Made by a program: the position numbers and the translations under genes. From the NCBI GenBank assembly GCA_964559835.1, contig CAZLJE010000023.1, forward strand, positions 1 to 64,000: DNA of 64,000 nucleotides, in the 5' to 3' direction. The notes beneath the pieces were generated by a model. That model did not search any database. It saw only the letters and a program-made list of their open reading frames with translations, and had not been told where the DNA came from. Within the stretch, counting starts at the first letter, position 1; each line of letters begins with the position of its first letter. This DNA comes from DAISJI01 sp964559835 (lineage in GTDB: Bacteria > Acidobacteriota > Terriglobia > Terriglobales > Acidobacteriaceae). This document shows positions 19,410-28,003 of the stretch, piece after piece.

Positions 19410-19910
19410 ATGGTGGAAAAGCGCATTGACGATGTGGAGAGCATCTCGCGGGACGATGTACGCGAGGCGCAGGACATTCTCCATCGCCACCTGAGAGAAG
19501 TCGGGCTCAAGCACACGGAGCAGCGCGACACGATCCTGCGGACGTTCCTCGAAACGCGCGACCATCTTTCCACGGACGAACTGCACCGGTTGGTGAAGCG
19601 CAAGGACCCGAAGATCGGGATCACCACGGTCTATCGCACGCTGAAACTCTTATCCGAATGCGGGCTGGCGAGCGAGGTCCCGTTCCCCGACGGGATCACG
19701 CGCTTCGAGCACCAGTACAATCGCCGCATCCACCATCACATGATCTGCACGCGATGCGGCAGCTCCGTCGAATTCTTCTCACCCGCCGTCGATGAACTAG
19801 AGCATGATATCGGGCGCAAGCACAATTACCAGACTACCGGGCACACCTTCCAGATCTATGGCATTTGCGAGGAATGCCGTAAGAAAACGGCGCGCCGGAA
19901 GACCTCCTGA
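19410..19910 (+). CDS. Fur/PerR family metal-dependent transcriptional regulator
   Basis: A 166-residue winged-helix regulator. The N-terminal DNA-binding domain (LKHTEQRDTILRTFLET, ITTVYRTLKLLSECGL) is followed by the metal-binding dimer domain with HHHMICTRCG and the second pair CEECRKK, the structural Zn(Cys4) site. Length fits Fur better than Zur. Whether it senses iron, zinc or peroxide cannot be read from the motifs. Start ATG 19410 is chosen by family length; an in-frame ATG at 19341 would put the promoter-like sequence inside the gene. Confidence 0.88.
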   Translation: MVEKRIDDVESISRDDVREAQDILHRHLREVGLKHTEQRDTILRTFLETRDHLSTDELHRLVKRKDPKIGITTVYRTLKLLSECGLASEVPFPDGITRFEHQYNRRIHHHMICTRCGSSVEFFSPAVDELEHDIGRKHNYQTTGHTFQIYGICEECRKKTARRKTS

Positions 19911-20062
19911 CCCACCTGAAACACGCCCGCCTCGAATCGGGAACAGGCATCGTGAAAACACACGCCGGCAGGGGTTCTTCGACGTTTGCGTCGGGCCGGG
20001 TTTGGTGATAATGTCCGCGCCCGGGCAGCAGACAAAGCTGCTGGACAGCACCTGGAGGAACT

Positions 20063-20506
20063 ATGGCTTTCTGTGCGAACTGCGGGGCGCAATTGGCGGC
20101 CGGGGCGAACAACTGCCCGGCTTGCGGGAGACCGGCGGGAATACCAACGGCTGGAGGAGCGGCGGCCGCACCGGCGGCTTCGGCGGCAGGAGGGCTGGCG
20201 GACAATGTCGCGGGAGCGCTTGCGTACGTCACTATCATCCCGGCGATCATTTTCCTGGTGATGGAGCCGTACAACCGGAACAGGTTCATCCGCTTCCACG
20301 CGTTTCAATGCGTGTTCCTGACGGTTGCGATCATCGCCGCCGAGATTGTTCTGAGTTTTATCCCCTTCATCGGGTGGGTGCTGGTCCCGTTCGTCGGCCT
20401 GGGAGGGCTTGTCCTCCACATCATTTGTGCGCTGAAGGCGTACGGGAACCAGATGTTCAAGCTGCCGGTGATCGGCGACATCGCGGAAAAGCAGGCAAAC
20501 GCGTAA
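20063..20506 (+). CDS. Zinc-ribbon protein with DUF4870/Tic20-like membrane domain
   Basis: A 147-residue protein. The N-terminus is a zinc ribbon (CANCG...CPACG), followed by an Ala-rich linker (residues ~27-45) and about three transmembrane helices including NRFIRFHAFQCVFLTVAI, the RFHA-Q signature of DUF4870-type membrane proteins. Function unknown; members are small four-helix membrane proteins. GGAGG lies five bases upstream of ATG. Followed by a long imperfect hairpin that probably terminates transcription. Confidence 0.82.
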   Translation: MAFCANCGAQLAAGANNCPACGRPAGIPTAGGAAAAPAASAAGGLADNVAGALAYVTIIPAIIFLVMEPYNRNRFIRFHAFQCVFLTVAIIAAEIVLSFIPFIGWVLVPFVGLGGLVLHIICALKAYGNQMFKLPVIGDIAEKQANA

Positions 20507-20533
20507 ACAACCGGCTTCCCGATCGCGGCTTTT

Positions 20534-20581
20534 GGCAAAGGAACCAGACTCGTCCAAATGCGAGCCTGGTTTCCTTTTGCC
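20534..20581. terminator. Imperfect stem-loop between convergent genes
   Basis: ggcaaaggaaccagactcg pairs with cgagcctggtttccttttgcc around an 8-base loop with two bulges. It lies between the zinc-ribbon gene and the convergent VOC remnant and could terminate both. Confidence 0.6.
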
Positions 20582-20597
20582 ACGGACTGTAAACGGC

Positions 20598-21037
20598 TCA
20601 GGAGCTTGGTTTGCCGTCGGGGCTCGCGATTACCACGACATAACCGTCCGGGTCGTGAAGCCACATTTCTCTATGCCTCGGCGCTGGGTTGACGTGTGGC
20701 CTGTACGATCTGAGCACCCAATGCGCGGGCCTGTTCGACTACCGCATCAAACTCGTCCTTCGAACCATAGCAACACGCCGTGTCCGTTCGGTGCTGCGTC
20801 GGCGTTGACAAGGTTTGGGTGATGGTCCTTGTCCCAGGCATGAAGTTGGAGGATCAAGTCACCATCGCAAAGCATCCGATCATAGGCGTCGCGATGGCTG
20901 TGTTTCGGGAGCGCATCGAGTCCAAGCAATTGCCGGTACCAATCACTGCTTGCCCTTACATTCCGGACTGAGATCAGAGGCTGAGAGCGGATATTCGTTC
21001 TTTGCATCAGCGAGGGTTGTCCTTTTCCTGCAGACAT
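20598..21037 (-). pseudogene. VOC (glyoxalase) family protein with two frameshifts
   Basis: The first 96 residues (ISVRNVRASSDWYRQLLGLD, DGDLILQLHAWD, GHGVLLWFE) are a normal VOC half. The frame then stops after FEGRV. Removing one G in the pair at 20757-20758 restores DEFDAVVEQARALGAQIVQ, and removing one more in the pair at 20700-20701 restores PHVNPAPRHREMWLHDPDGY and an in-frame stop at 20598. Both lesions are +1 in short G runs, which could be mutational decay or base-calling errors. GGAG lies ten bases upstream of ATG 21037; ATG 21007 is an alternative. Confidence 0.75.
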
Positions 21038-21215
21038 TTTTAGTTTTCTCCGGCTGAATCAGATTAGGGCGCTACGCAGATTGATGCATCCTTGACAACC
21101 CCGCCGTAGCGCGAGAACCTATACGCTTTTGTAAATCCAGTGAACGAATCCGTGCACACCCTCCAAACCGGTCGGGTGGTGCACTCATACGACGGGATCA
21201 CGGCAGGGGGCGATA

Positions 21216-22202
21216 TTGAACGTGCGGGTCTTCTACCACGATAAATGCTTCGACGGCAGTTGCTCCGCCGCCGTTTTTTCCCGTTTTTACCGGGAGCGCA
21301 TCCGCGACGATGTTGACTTCCAGTACCACGGGCTGGTACATCGCGCCGGCGCTCTCTTCAATGAGAACGATTTCACGGGCGACGAGAACGCCATCGTCGA
21401 TTTCAAGTACTCGGCATCGCCGAAAGTGACCTGGTGGTTCGATCACCACTTGAGCGCGTTCCTCACCGAATCCGACCGCGAGCATTATGAGCGCTCGGAC
21501 AGCACGCGCAAGTTCTACGACCCGGATTACAAGTCGTGCACCAAGTTCATCGCGACCATCGCCGAGCGGCGGTTCGGATTCGACCCCAAGCCGATTGCGG
21601 AGTTGATCGAGTGGGCGGACATCATCGACGGCGCGATGTACGTCGACGCCAAGTCGGCGGTCGAGATGAAAGAGCCGGCGATGAAACTGACGATGATCAT
21701 CGAGGCGACGCAGGACCCGACGTTCATCCCGCGACTGATCCCGCTGCTATCGGAGATGCCGCTGGCGGAAGTGCTACGCCAGAAATTCGTGGCCGATCTG
21801 CTGCCGCCCTTGCTCGAGCGTCACGAGAAGTCGATCCGCATCTTGCGGGAGCGCGCCGAATGCAACGACGGCACACTGTACTTTGACGTCACCGACCAGG
21901 ACCTCGAGGGTTACAACAAGTTCGTCCCGTACTACCTGCACCCGAACTGTGTATACAGCGTCGGTCTGAGCAAGAGCAGCTTCCGAACGAAAGTGGCGGT
22001 CGGTTCGAATCCATGGGCGAAGGCTGAGAACATGGTCAACCTGGCGCGGATATGCGAACGCTACGGCGGCGGCGGACATGCGCGCGTGGGGGCGATCTCG
22101 TTCGAGCCCGATAAGTTCGATACTGCGCGGAAGGCCGCGAAGGAGATCGTAGAGGAGCTACGGGCGGCGTATCGCGGTCAGCAGTCTACGACGGCGGACT
22201 GA
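21216..22202 (+). CDS. DHH family phosphoesterase
   Basis: A 328-residue protein of the DHH superfamily (RecJ, NrnA, exopolyphosphatase relatives), metal-dependent hydrolases of phosphodiester or phosphoanhydride bonds. The N-terminal motif is HDKCFDGSCSAA in place of the usual DxDG, the DHH motif is FDHH (76-78), and the DHHA1-like C-terminus carries GGGGH (284-288). The start is TTG with an AGGGGG Shine-Dalgarno about six bases upstream; the following GTG (21222) is an alternative. No operon partners; substrate unknown. Confidence 0.88.
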   Translation: MNVRVFYHDKCFDGSCSAAVFSRFYRERIRDDVDFQYHGLVHRAGALFNENDFTGDENAIVDFKYSASPKVTWWFDHHLSAFLTESDREHYERSDSTRKFYDPDYKSCTKFIATIAERRFGFDPKPIAELIEWADIIDGAMYVDAKSAVEMKEPAMKLTMIIEATQDPTFIPRLIPLLSEMPLAEVLRQKFVADLLPPLLERHEKSIRILRERAECNDGTLYFDVTDQDLEGYNKFVPYYLHPNCVYSVGLSKSSFRTKVAVGSNPWAKAENMVNLARICERYGGGGHARVGAISFEPDKFDTARKAAKEIVEELRAAYRGQQSTTAD

Positions 22203-22243
22203 AACCCTGGGTAAGCCAAACCCGGGGCATCCTCGGAGTACCG

Positions 22244-22417
22244 ATGTCGGACGTCTTTTTCATTCTTCTTCTGCTGGGCATTCTCGGCTTAGCCGGAGGA
22301 GTGCTTTTCGGCGGCATCCTCAACAACGTTGTGCATTCCCGCAAGGACTGCCCATTGTGCTGGGAGAGTATTCCGTCCGTAGCGGAGACCTGCCCCAAGT
22401 GCAAGGCGAGGTTGTAA
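22244..22417 (+). CDS. Small membrane-anchored zinc-ribbon protein
   Basis: A 57-residue peptide: one N-terminal transmembrane helix (VFFILLLLGILGLAGGVLFG) followed by two CxxC pairs, CPLCWES and CPKCKARL, that would form a zinc ribbon on one side of the membrane. CGGAG lies five to six bases upstream of ATG. It follows the DHH gene by 41 bases on the same strand and may share its transcript. Function unknown. Confidence 0.7.
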   Translation: MSDVFFILLLLGILGLAGGVLFGGILNNVVHSRKDCPLCWESIPSVAETCPKCKARL

Positions 22418-22531
22418 GCATCTGCGAGTAGCGCCATCGGCACCAACGCCTTAACACCCTGCTCCAATTATCTGCATCTCACGATTGAACGTGAGTAGAA
22501 GCGCCGCTAGGCTGTTCTCACGAGGGTTATT

Positions 22532-23857
22532 TTGCGTCTTTATTCAGCCATTCTGATCGTGTCCGCACTGATTACTCCGCTCATGTGCGCGCAGGAACCT
22601 GCTGCACCGAAAGAAACGAAAAAGGTGCCGCCACATCCGACGCGCTCGTCGATGGGGCCGGTCGAGGCTGTGTCGGCCGCGAGTTCGCCAAAGGAACTGG
22701 CGCAACGAAAGGCGTTCGCGCTGAATGTGCTCCAGTCGGCGGTTGCGATCCCACAGAACGACGCGCAAGACCGCCTGCGCGTGCTGGTTGCGGCCGCGCG
22801 GTTAGCGAACTCCGTCTCCCCAGCATGGAAGAAGAAACTGGCGCGTGAGGGGATCGAATTGGAGTCACGGCTGATCTCGAGCGGCGAGAAGCCGCAGGTT
22901 TCGATGGTGGAGGCCGGATTCGTAGATTGCGCCGCGGTATCGGAGTTGGTGGACGCGGTCCGTCCGGAGGGGATGCAGGCGGCGGACCGAACCGTTGCTG
23001 CCGCGGTGACACAGTGCCCGAAGCAGACGCTGGAAGCGGCGGAACGCAAATTGAGCGACACGCTCCAACACGGATCGCCGGCGCCGCTGTCGTTGCTGGC
23101 GACGATGCGTGCCGCCGGAGCGAAGTCGAACTGGACGCTCCAGCAGTTCGATTCCGTATTCTCCAACTTGCCCGACCCCAAGACGTCCGCCGCACAAGCG
23201 CCGCTGTTCGCCAGCTTATACGAGAATTTTTCCGGGTCGGTGGACACGGCAAGCGCGCGTAACGCCGGAGCCAAGCTGATGGTCTGGATAGGGAAGATGG
23301 AGACCGGCCCGGAGCGCGTGCAGGCGGCGACGACCGCCGTGAGGGCGGTTAAGAAGGTGGTGGGGGTCCAGCGATTCCAGGAGATCGTCGAGTCCGATCC
23401 GATAGCAGCGCAGGCGGCACAACTTGCAGGACAGCCGGCGCAAATGCCGCTCCCCGTCGAAGAGCAGCAAGTCGAGGTGGGTCGCCTCGATCTGAAAGGG
23501 GACCACGCCGGAGAACTGGAGAAAGAGCCCGCTCCGCGGCGTGCGCGCGAAGCCGCCGGTTACGGTTTCGCCGCGGCAAATTCCGGCGATAAACAGCTCG
23601 CCGAGCGCTATTTCGATATCGCGTTCGGCGCGCTGAACGATGTCTGGTCGAACCGGCTGCCGGGAACGAATGTCGCAGGAATTGTCAACGAAGTAAGCCA
23701 GGCGGCCGCGAATGTCGATCCGGTCGCCGCTCTTCAGCATGCCCAGCATTTGCAGGAGAGTTCGGCGCAGGCGATCAGCATGCTGGCGGTGGCGGACACG
23801 GTGGTAAACCGCCAGGCGCCGCAGAGCCGTCCCCGTCCAAAGATGGCGCAGCGCTAG
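22532..23857 (+). CDS. Exported protein of unknown function
   Basis: A 441-residue protein with a signal peptide (MRLYSAILIVSALITPLMCAQ); MCAQ could also be a weak lipobox. The mature part is Ala-rich and helical with no recognised domain; segments such as AERYFDIAFGALNDVW and ALQHAQHLQE hint at TPR-like helical pairs, not confirmed. TTG start with GAGGG five to six bases upstream. Proteins of this design are common in Acidobacteriota. Followed by a word-repeat palindrome and a convergent thiolase. Confidence 0.78.
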   Translation: MRLYSAILIVSALITPLMCAQEPAAPKETKKVPPHPTRSSMGPVEAVSAASSPKELAQRKAFALNVLQSAVAIPQNDAQDRLRVLVAAARLANSVSPAWKKKLAREGIELESRLISSGEKPQVSMVEAGFVDCAAVSELVDAVRPEGMQAADRTVAAAVTQCPKQTLEAAERKLSDTLQHGSPAPLSLLATMRAAGAKSNWTLQQFDSVFSNLPDPKTSAAQAPLFASLYENFSGSVDTASARNAGAKLMVWIGKMETGPERVQAATTAVRAVKKVVGVQRFQEIVESDPIAAQAAQLAGQPAQMPLPVEEQQVEVGRLDLKGDHAGELEKEPAPRRAREAAGYGFAAANSGDKQLAERYFDIAFGALNDVWSNRLPGTNVAGIVNEVSQAAANVDPVAALQHAQHLQESSAQAISMLAVADTVVNRQAPQSRPRPKMAQR

Positions 23858-23869
23858 GGCAACGAATTA

Positions 23870-23955
23870 GCCACGGATTTCCACGGATAAACACGGATCA
23901 GAAGAAACAAAAAAGACAAAGAATGATCCTTGAGAATCCGTGTAGATCCGTGGCC
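23870..23955. repeat. Word-repeat palindrome (word ~ ccacggatt)
   Basis: Left arm 23870-23901 repeats ccacggatt/cacggat three times; right arm 23934-23955 carries atccgtgtagatccgtgg. The loop is A-rich. It ends four bases from the 3' end of the convergent thiolase gene. The same word class is at 50628-50701 and 26125-26200. Confidence 0.87.
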
Positions 23956-23959
23956 GGTT

Positions 23960-25150
23960 TCAAGCCTTTTCGACCGCCAGCGCCATGCCCATGCCCCCGC
24001 TGACGCAGAGCGTCGCAAGTGCTCTACCCGCGTCCCGCTTCTTCATCTCATGCAGCAGCGTGACGACGATGCGCGTTCCGGTGCAGCCGATGGGATGTCC
24101 AAGCGCGATGGCTCCACCATTGACGTTGAGGCGCTCGCGATCCAGATGGAGTTCGCGGTCGCAGGCCAGCACTTGCGCGGCGAAAGCTTCGTTGAGTTCG
24201 ACGAGGTCGAAATCCTGCGGCTTCAGGCCGTAACGCTGCTCGATCTTCTTCATCGCGGGCACCGGGCCGATGCCCATAGTGCGCGGATCGACTCCGGCGG
24301 TCGCCGCGCCGATGATGCGGGCCAGCGGCTTGAGATTGTTCTTCTTCACGAAGGCTTCGCTCGCGACGACTACTGCGGCGGCGCCATCTGTGATGCCGGA
24401 CGAATTGCCGGCCGTCACGGTGCCGGTTTTGGAGAACACGGGCGAGAGCTTGCCCATTTTTTCGATAGTGGCGCCGAGGAACGGGTGCTCGTCGCGCGCG
24501 AAAACGGTTTTGCCCTTTTTGGACTCGATCTCCACCGGCACAATCTCATCTGCGAACCGATCGGCATTGATGGCCGCTTCGGCACGCTGCTGCGAAATCA
24601 GCGCGAACTGGTCCTGCTCGTCGCGAGAGATCTTGTACTGATCGGCGAGGAGTTCCGCTGTTTCGCCCATGACCAGGCCGCATACGGAGCAGGTGAAACC
24701 GTCGCGGTACATGCCGTCGACGATCTGCGCGTCGCCCATGCGATAGCCCCAGCGCGCGTTCTCGAGATAGTAGGGCAGCCGCGACATGGATTCCGTGCCG
24801 CCGGCGAGCGCGCAATCGTAACTGCCGGTTGCGATTTCGTGGGCCGCCAAAGCAATGGCCTTCATACCCGACGCGCAGGCCTGGTTCACGGTGTAGGCGG
24901 GCACCTCGTGCGGCACGCCGCTGCGGACGGATATCTGCCGCCCGGGATTGGGGCCACCTCCAGCCTGGCGGGCGTTGCCGAAGATCGTCTCCTGCACCTG
25001 GTCGGGCGATACGGCGGCGCGTTCCAAAGCAGCTTTGGCGGCGACAACACCCATGTCGGCCGCGGTAAGGGACGCGAGCGACCCGCCGAACTTGCCGATC
25101 GGCGTGCGCAGGGCGGAGAGGATGAAGACGTCGTTCAGTGAATTCCCCAC
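23960..25150 (-). CDS. Acetyl-CoA C-acetyltransferase (thiolase)
   Basis: A 396-residue thiolase that condenses or cleaves acyl-CoA thioesters. Visible: nucleophile Cys92 in NQACASGM, GGTESMSRLPY, NGGAIALGHPIGCTG with the catalytic His, and LCVSGGMGMA with the second Cys. Length and motifs fit biosynthetic acetoacetyl-CoA thiolase (AtoB/PhaA-like), which could feed polyhydroxybutyrate; a phasin-like gene at 39 kb is compatible but distant. GTG start at 25150 lacks a clear Shine-Dalgarno. It is divergent from rlmB across a 195-base gap filled by a word-repeat element. Confidence 0.94.
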   Translation of the reverse strand: MGNSLNDVFILSALRTPIGKFGGSLASLTAADMGVVAAKAALERAAVSPDQVQETIFGNARQAGGGPNPGRQISVRSGVPHEVPAYTVNQACASGMKAIALAAHEIATGSYDCALAGGTESMSRLPYYLENARWGYRMGDAQIVDGMYRDGFTCSVCGLVMGETAELLADQYKISRDEQDQFALISQQRAEAAINADRFADEIVPVEIESKKGKTVFARDEHPFLGATIEKMGKLSPVFSKTGTVTAGNSSGITDGAAAVVVASEAFVKKNNLKPLARIIGAATAGVDPRTMGIGPVPAMKKIEQRYGLKPQDFDLVELNEAFAAQVLACDRELHLDRERLNVNGGAIALGHPIGCTGTRIVVTLLHEMKKRDAGRALATLCVSGGMGMALAVEKA

Positions 25151-25169
25151 ACCAAAATTCTAGCAGGCG

Positions 25170-25336
25170 GTTTATTGGTTGTTGGTTTTTGGTTATTGGC
25201 GATCGGTAATTGGTGATCGGAAATTGGTGCGATAACGGGACGACCGAGAACGAGAGCTGAACGGACCGACTACGGACTACTCACGATCAATAACGAATAG
25301 CCAATTACCAAATACCAATTACCGATTACCAATTAC
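25170..25336. repeat. Word-repeat palindrome (word ~ ttggttattgg / ccaattacc)
   Basis: Left arm ~25170-25235 repeats ggttattgg, gatcggtaattgg; right arm ~25282-25336 repeats ccaattacc, aataccaattaccgatt. The element fills the divergent thiolase-rlmB gap, so promoters for one or both genes must lie within or very near it. Same word class as 27893-27973 and 33624-33726. Confidence 0.82.
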
Positions 25337-25345
25337 ACTTCAGAT

Positions 25346-26113
25346 ATGGCCGTCATCTACGGCATCAATGCAGTGCTGGAGGCGCTGAAGGCTCGCGGGC
25401 GCTCCTTCGAGTACGTCGGAGTGGTGCGCGAGCGTAACGACCAGCGCGTCCATAAGATCGTCGCCGAATGCCGCGCGCTGGGCGTTCCGGTGCGGTCATT
25501 GCCGCGCCTGGAGATAGACCGCCTGACGGCGACGCAGAGCCACCAGGGCGTGATGGCGATCACGTCGGGTAAGGAGTACTCCGATCTGGAAGACCTTGTG
25601 GCAAATCGGCGAGGTGAGCGGGCGTTCCTGGTCGTGCTCGATGGCGTGGAAGACCCGCACAATCTCGGCGCGATCCTGCGGACGGCCGATGCGGCGGGCG
25701 TGGACGGCGTCGTCATCCCCGAGCGCCGGGCCGTCGGAGTGACTGGGACGGTGGCAAAGGCGTCGGCCGGAGCGGTCGAGCATGTGCCGGTGGCGAAGGT
25801 CACAAACATCAGCCGCACGATCGAAGAACTCAAGAAAAAGAACGTCTGGACCGTGGGACTCGACGAGCGCGGCGACCGCGATTACGACCAGATCGACTAC
25901 GACATGGACTGCGCGCTGGTCTTCGGCGCCGAAGGACACGGACTACACGACCTGGTGCGCAAAACCTGCGACTTCGTGGTGAAGATCCCGATGGCCGGGA
26001 AAATGTCGTCGCTCAATGTGTCGGTCGCGGCGGGAATCGTGATGTACGAAGTGGCGCGGCAGAGAAAACATCTCACCACAAAGGGCACGAACGAACACCA
26101 AGGGAAACGATGA
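25346..26113 (+). CDS. rlmB: 23S rRNA (guanosine-2251-2'-O)-methyltransferase
   Basis: A 255-residue SPOUT (TrmH-family) methyltransferase that modifies G2251 in 23S rRNA. Visible: N-terminal substrate-binding domain (YGINAVLEALKARG), then motif 1 region DGVEDPHNLGAILRTADAAG, KASAGAVEHVPV, and the knot SAM site GAEGHGLHDLVRKTCD followed by KIPMAGKMSSLNVSVAAGI. The last ~15 residues (TTKGTNEHQGKR) are unlike the family and are encoded by word-repeat DNA. The TGA stop overlaps the next gene's ATG (ATGA). No clear Shine-Dalgarno; the word-repeat element abuts the start. Confidence 0.94.
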   Translation: MAVIYGINAVLEALKARGRSFEYVGVVRERNDQRVHKIVAECRALGVPVRSLPRLEIDRLTATQSHQGVMAITSGKEYSDLEDLVANRRGERAFLVVLDGVEDPHNLGAILRTADAAGVDGVVIPERRAVGVTGTVAKASAGAVEHVPVAKVTNISRTIEELKKKNVWTVGLDERGDRDYDQIDYDMDCALVFGAEGHGLHDLVRKTCDFVVKIPMAGKMSSLNVSVAAGIVMYEVARQRKHLTTKGTNEHQGKR

Positions 26114-26242
26114 AGTGCAAATACTTACCGCGGATCGCGCGGATTGTCGCGGATTATTTTTTGGGTTTTGATCCGCGTGTATCCGTGAAATCCGCGGTAA
26201 AGGTTTTTGTTTTCCTTTGTGTTCTTTGTGTCCTTTGTGGTG
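26074..26242. repeat. Nested double palindrome spanning the rlmB / M1-like gene junction
   Basis: The outer arms, 26074-26104 (caccacaaagg...) and 26214-26242 (...cctttgtggtg), are reverse complements with drift. The inner arms, 26125-26155 (ttaccgcggat...) and 26171-26200 (...atccgcggtaa), use the ccacggat-like word class. The whole can fold as one long hairpin. It encodes the RlmB tail, its stop, the next start and the signal peptide of the next protein. Confidence 0.87.
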
Positions 26243-27897
26243 AAGCTTTTTCTCTCGACCGCACGGCGTTCACGTTCGTCACCTACGATCTGGAAGTCCG
26301 CGTCGATCCCGGTGGGCAGGCGCTGTCCGCGCGCGGGAAGATCCACCTCCGAAACGATTCCAATGCTGCGCAAAGCGAGCTCGCGCTCCAGATCTCTTCG
26401 TCACTGACGTGGCGGCTGGTGAACGTAAACGGCAATGATGTCCAGTACAGCGGCAACACGTACATGACGGACATCGACCACACTGGCTCGGTGAGCGAGG
26501 TGATCGTAAAGCTCCCGGCGCCAGTGGCTCCGGGCGGGGAGGTCGATCTCGAGGTCGGTTACTCGGGGAAGATCACGCGCGACGCGAAACGCCTGACCGA
26601 GATGGGCGTCCCTGAGCAGATCGCCGGGCGCAGCGATTGGGACCGCATCGAGGAGCCGGTGACGGCGGTGCGCGGCATCGGGTACGTCGCGTGGTACCCG
26701 ATGGTATTGCCCGCGGTGCAGCTGTCCGATCCGGAATATTTCTCGGTTCTCGCCGATTGGAAAGATCGCGAGCGCGCCAGTTCGATGCGGCTGAAGATGT
26801 GCTGGGTGAGCGAAGAAGACGACCTGAGCGTCGTTTCGAACGGTGCACTCGAGGGCGTGAACCGCAACGTCGTCGGCGCGACCGACGAGGCGACAACGCA
26901 CAGCGGCTGCTCGTTGTATTCGTTCGCGAACATCGGCGGGACGGTGCCATCGTTCGCCATCGCGAATTACTCGCTGCTGTCGCGGCCGGCGATCAACGTC
27001 TACCACGTGGCGGACCAGGCTTCCCTCGCGCAGGAATACGTCCTGGCCGCGGAGAAGGTGTTGCCGCTCGACGTGCAGTGGTTCGGAGATGCGAAGGAGA
27101 AAGTCACCGTAGTTCAATTGCCCGATGCGGGCGCCGCGACGTTTGAAAGCGGGCCGCTGCTGTTCACTCCCCTCGCCGCGCTTGATCGCAAGGCCGTCGA
27201 AGAGCGCATGATCCACCAGTTGGTGCACGCGTCGTTCCGCTCGTCGCGGCCCTGGATCGAAGAGGGCCTGGCGCATTTCGCCATGGCACTGGAGCGCGAG
27301 CAGGACGGGCGCGCGGCCGCAATCGCGCTCCTCGACCAATCGCTTCCAACGCTCCAGGAAGCGGAGAAGCAACCTGCGCCCCACGGCCTGGCAACATCGT
27401 CCGACAGCCTGATGTATCGCGCCAAGGCGATGTTCGTCTGGTGGATGTTGCGCGACATGGTGGGCGACGCGGCCTTGCAACGCGCGCTGAAACTCTACCG
27501 GCCCGCGGACGACAAGTCGCCGAGCTATATACCCGACCTGATAGCGAAGGAAGCCCATCGCGACCTGTCGTGGTTTTTCGACGATTGGGTCTATCGCGAT
27601 CGCGGCCTGCCCGACTTCCACGTTGTCAGTGCATTTCCGCGGCAGACGCTCGGCAATTCCTATGTGGTCGCGCTGACGATCGAAAACACGGGCGCGGTGT
27701 CGGCAGAGGTGCCGGTCATCGTCCGCACCGCGCAAGGCGACCGCATCAAACGCTTGCTCGTCAAGGCGCACGATAAAACGGTCGATCGGATCGAGGTTCC
27801 GGCGCCGCCGACGGAAGTCATCATCAATGACGGCAGCGTGCCCGAGAGCGATATGACGAATAACTCGTTCGTGATTCCGAAAACAAGTGGTCAGTGA
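26110..27897 (+). CDS. Exported M1-like (gluzincin fold) protein lacking the catalytic Glu
   Basis: Up to 595 residues. The body resembles M1 aminopeptidases: an N-terminal beta-sandwich (YDLEVRVDPGGQALSARGKI) followed by a domain with HQLVHASFRSSRPWIEEGLAHF, in which the HExxH zinc motif reads HQxxH (Glu to Gln), so peptidase activity is doubtful. A CARDB-like C-terminus follows (residues ~490-595). ATG 26110 overlaps the rlmB stop, but GTG 26185 gives a cleaner signal peptide (KSAVKVFVFLCVLCVLCGEA), itself encoded by repeat words. Likely periplasmic or surface scaffold; function unknown. Confidence 0.8.
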   Translation: MKCKYLPRIARIVADYFLGFDPRVSVKSAVKVFVFLCVLCVLCGEAFSLDRTAFTFVTYDLEVRVDPGGQALSARGKIHLRNDSNAAQSELALQISSSLTWRLVNVNGNDVQYSGNTYMTDIDHTGSVSEVIVKLPAPVAPGGEVDLEVGYSGKITRDAKRLTEMGVPEQIAGRSDWDRIEEPVTAVRGIGYVAWYPMVLPAVQLSDPEYFSVLADWKDRERASSMRLKMCWVSEEDDLSVVSNGALEGVNRNVVGATDEATTHSGCSLYSFANIGGTVPSFAIANYSLLSRPAINVYHVADQASLAQEYVLAAEKVLPLDVQWFGDAKEKVTVVQLPDAGAATFESGPLLFTPLAALDRKAVEERMIHQLVHASFRSSRPWIEEGLAHFAMALEREQDGRAAAIALLDQSLPTLQEAEKQPAPHGLATSSDSLMYRAKAMFVWWMLRDMVGDAALQRALKLYRPADDKSPSYIPDLIAKEAHRDLSWFFDDWVYRDRGLPDFHVVSAFPRQTLGNSYVVALTIENTGAVSAEVPVIVRTAQGDRIKRLLVKAHDKTVDRIEVPAPPTEVIINDGSVPESDMTNNSFVIPKTSGQ

Positions 27898-27973
27898 TCA
27901 GTGGTCGGTGATCAGCCGGTGAACTCTGGGTTTGTACTTCCGATTACCCATGACCGATCACCGATTACCGTTG
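27893..27973. repeat. Word-repeat palindrome (word ~ gtggtcagtgatca / gatcaccgattacc)
   Basis: Left arm 27889-27918 repeats gtggtcagtgatca; right arm 27940-27969 carries gattacccatgaccgatcaccgatt. The TGA stop of the M1-like gene lies in the left arm. A TACAAT that could be the -10 of the next gene follows at about 27975. Confidence 0.78.
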
Positions 27974-28003
27974 TTACAATGCTCCGCTCACCTGGAGAAC
28001 CCT

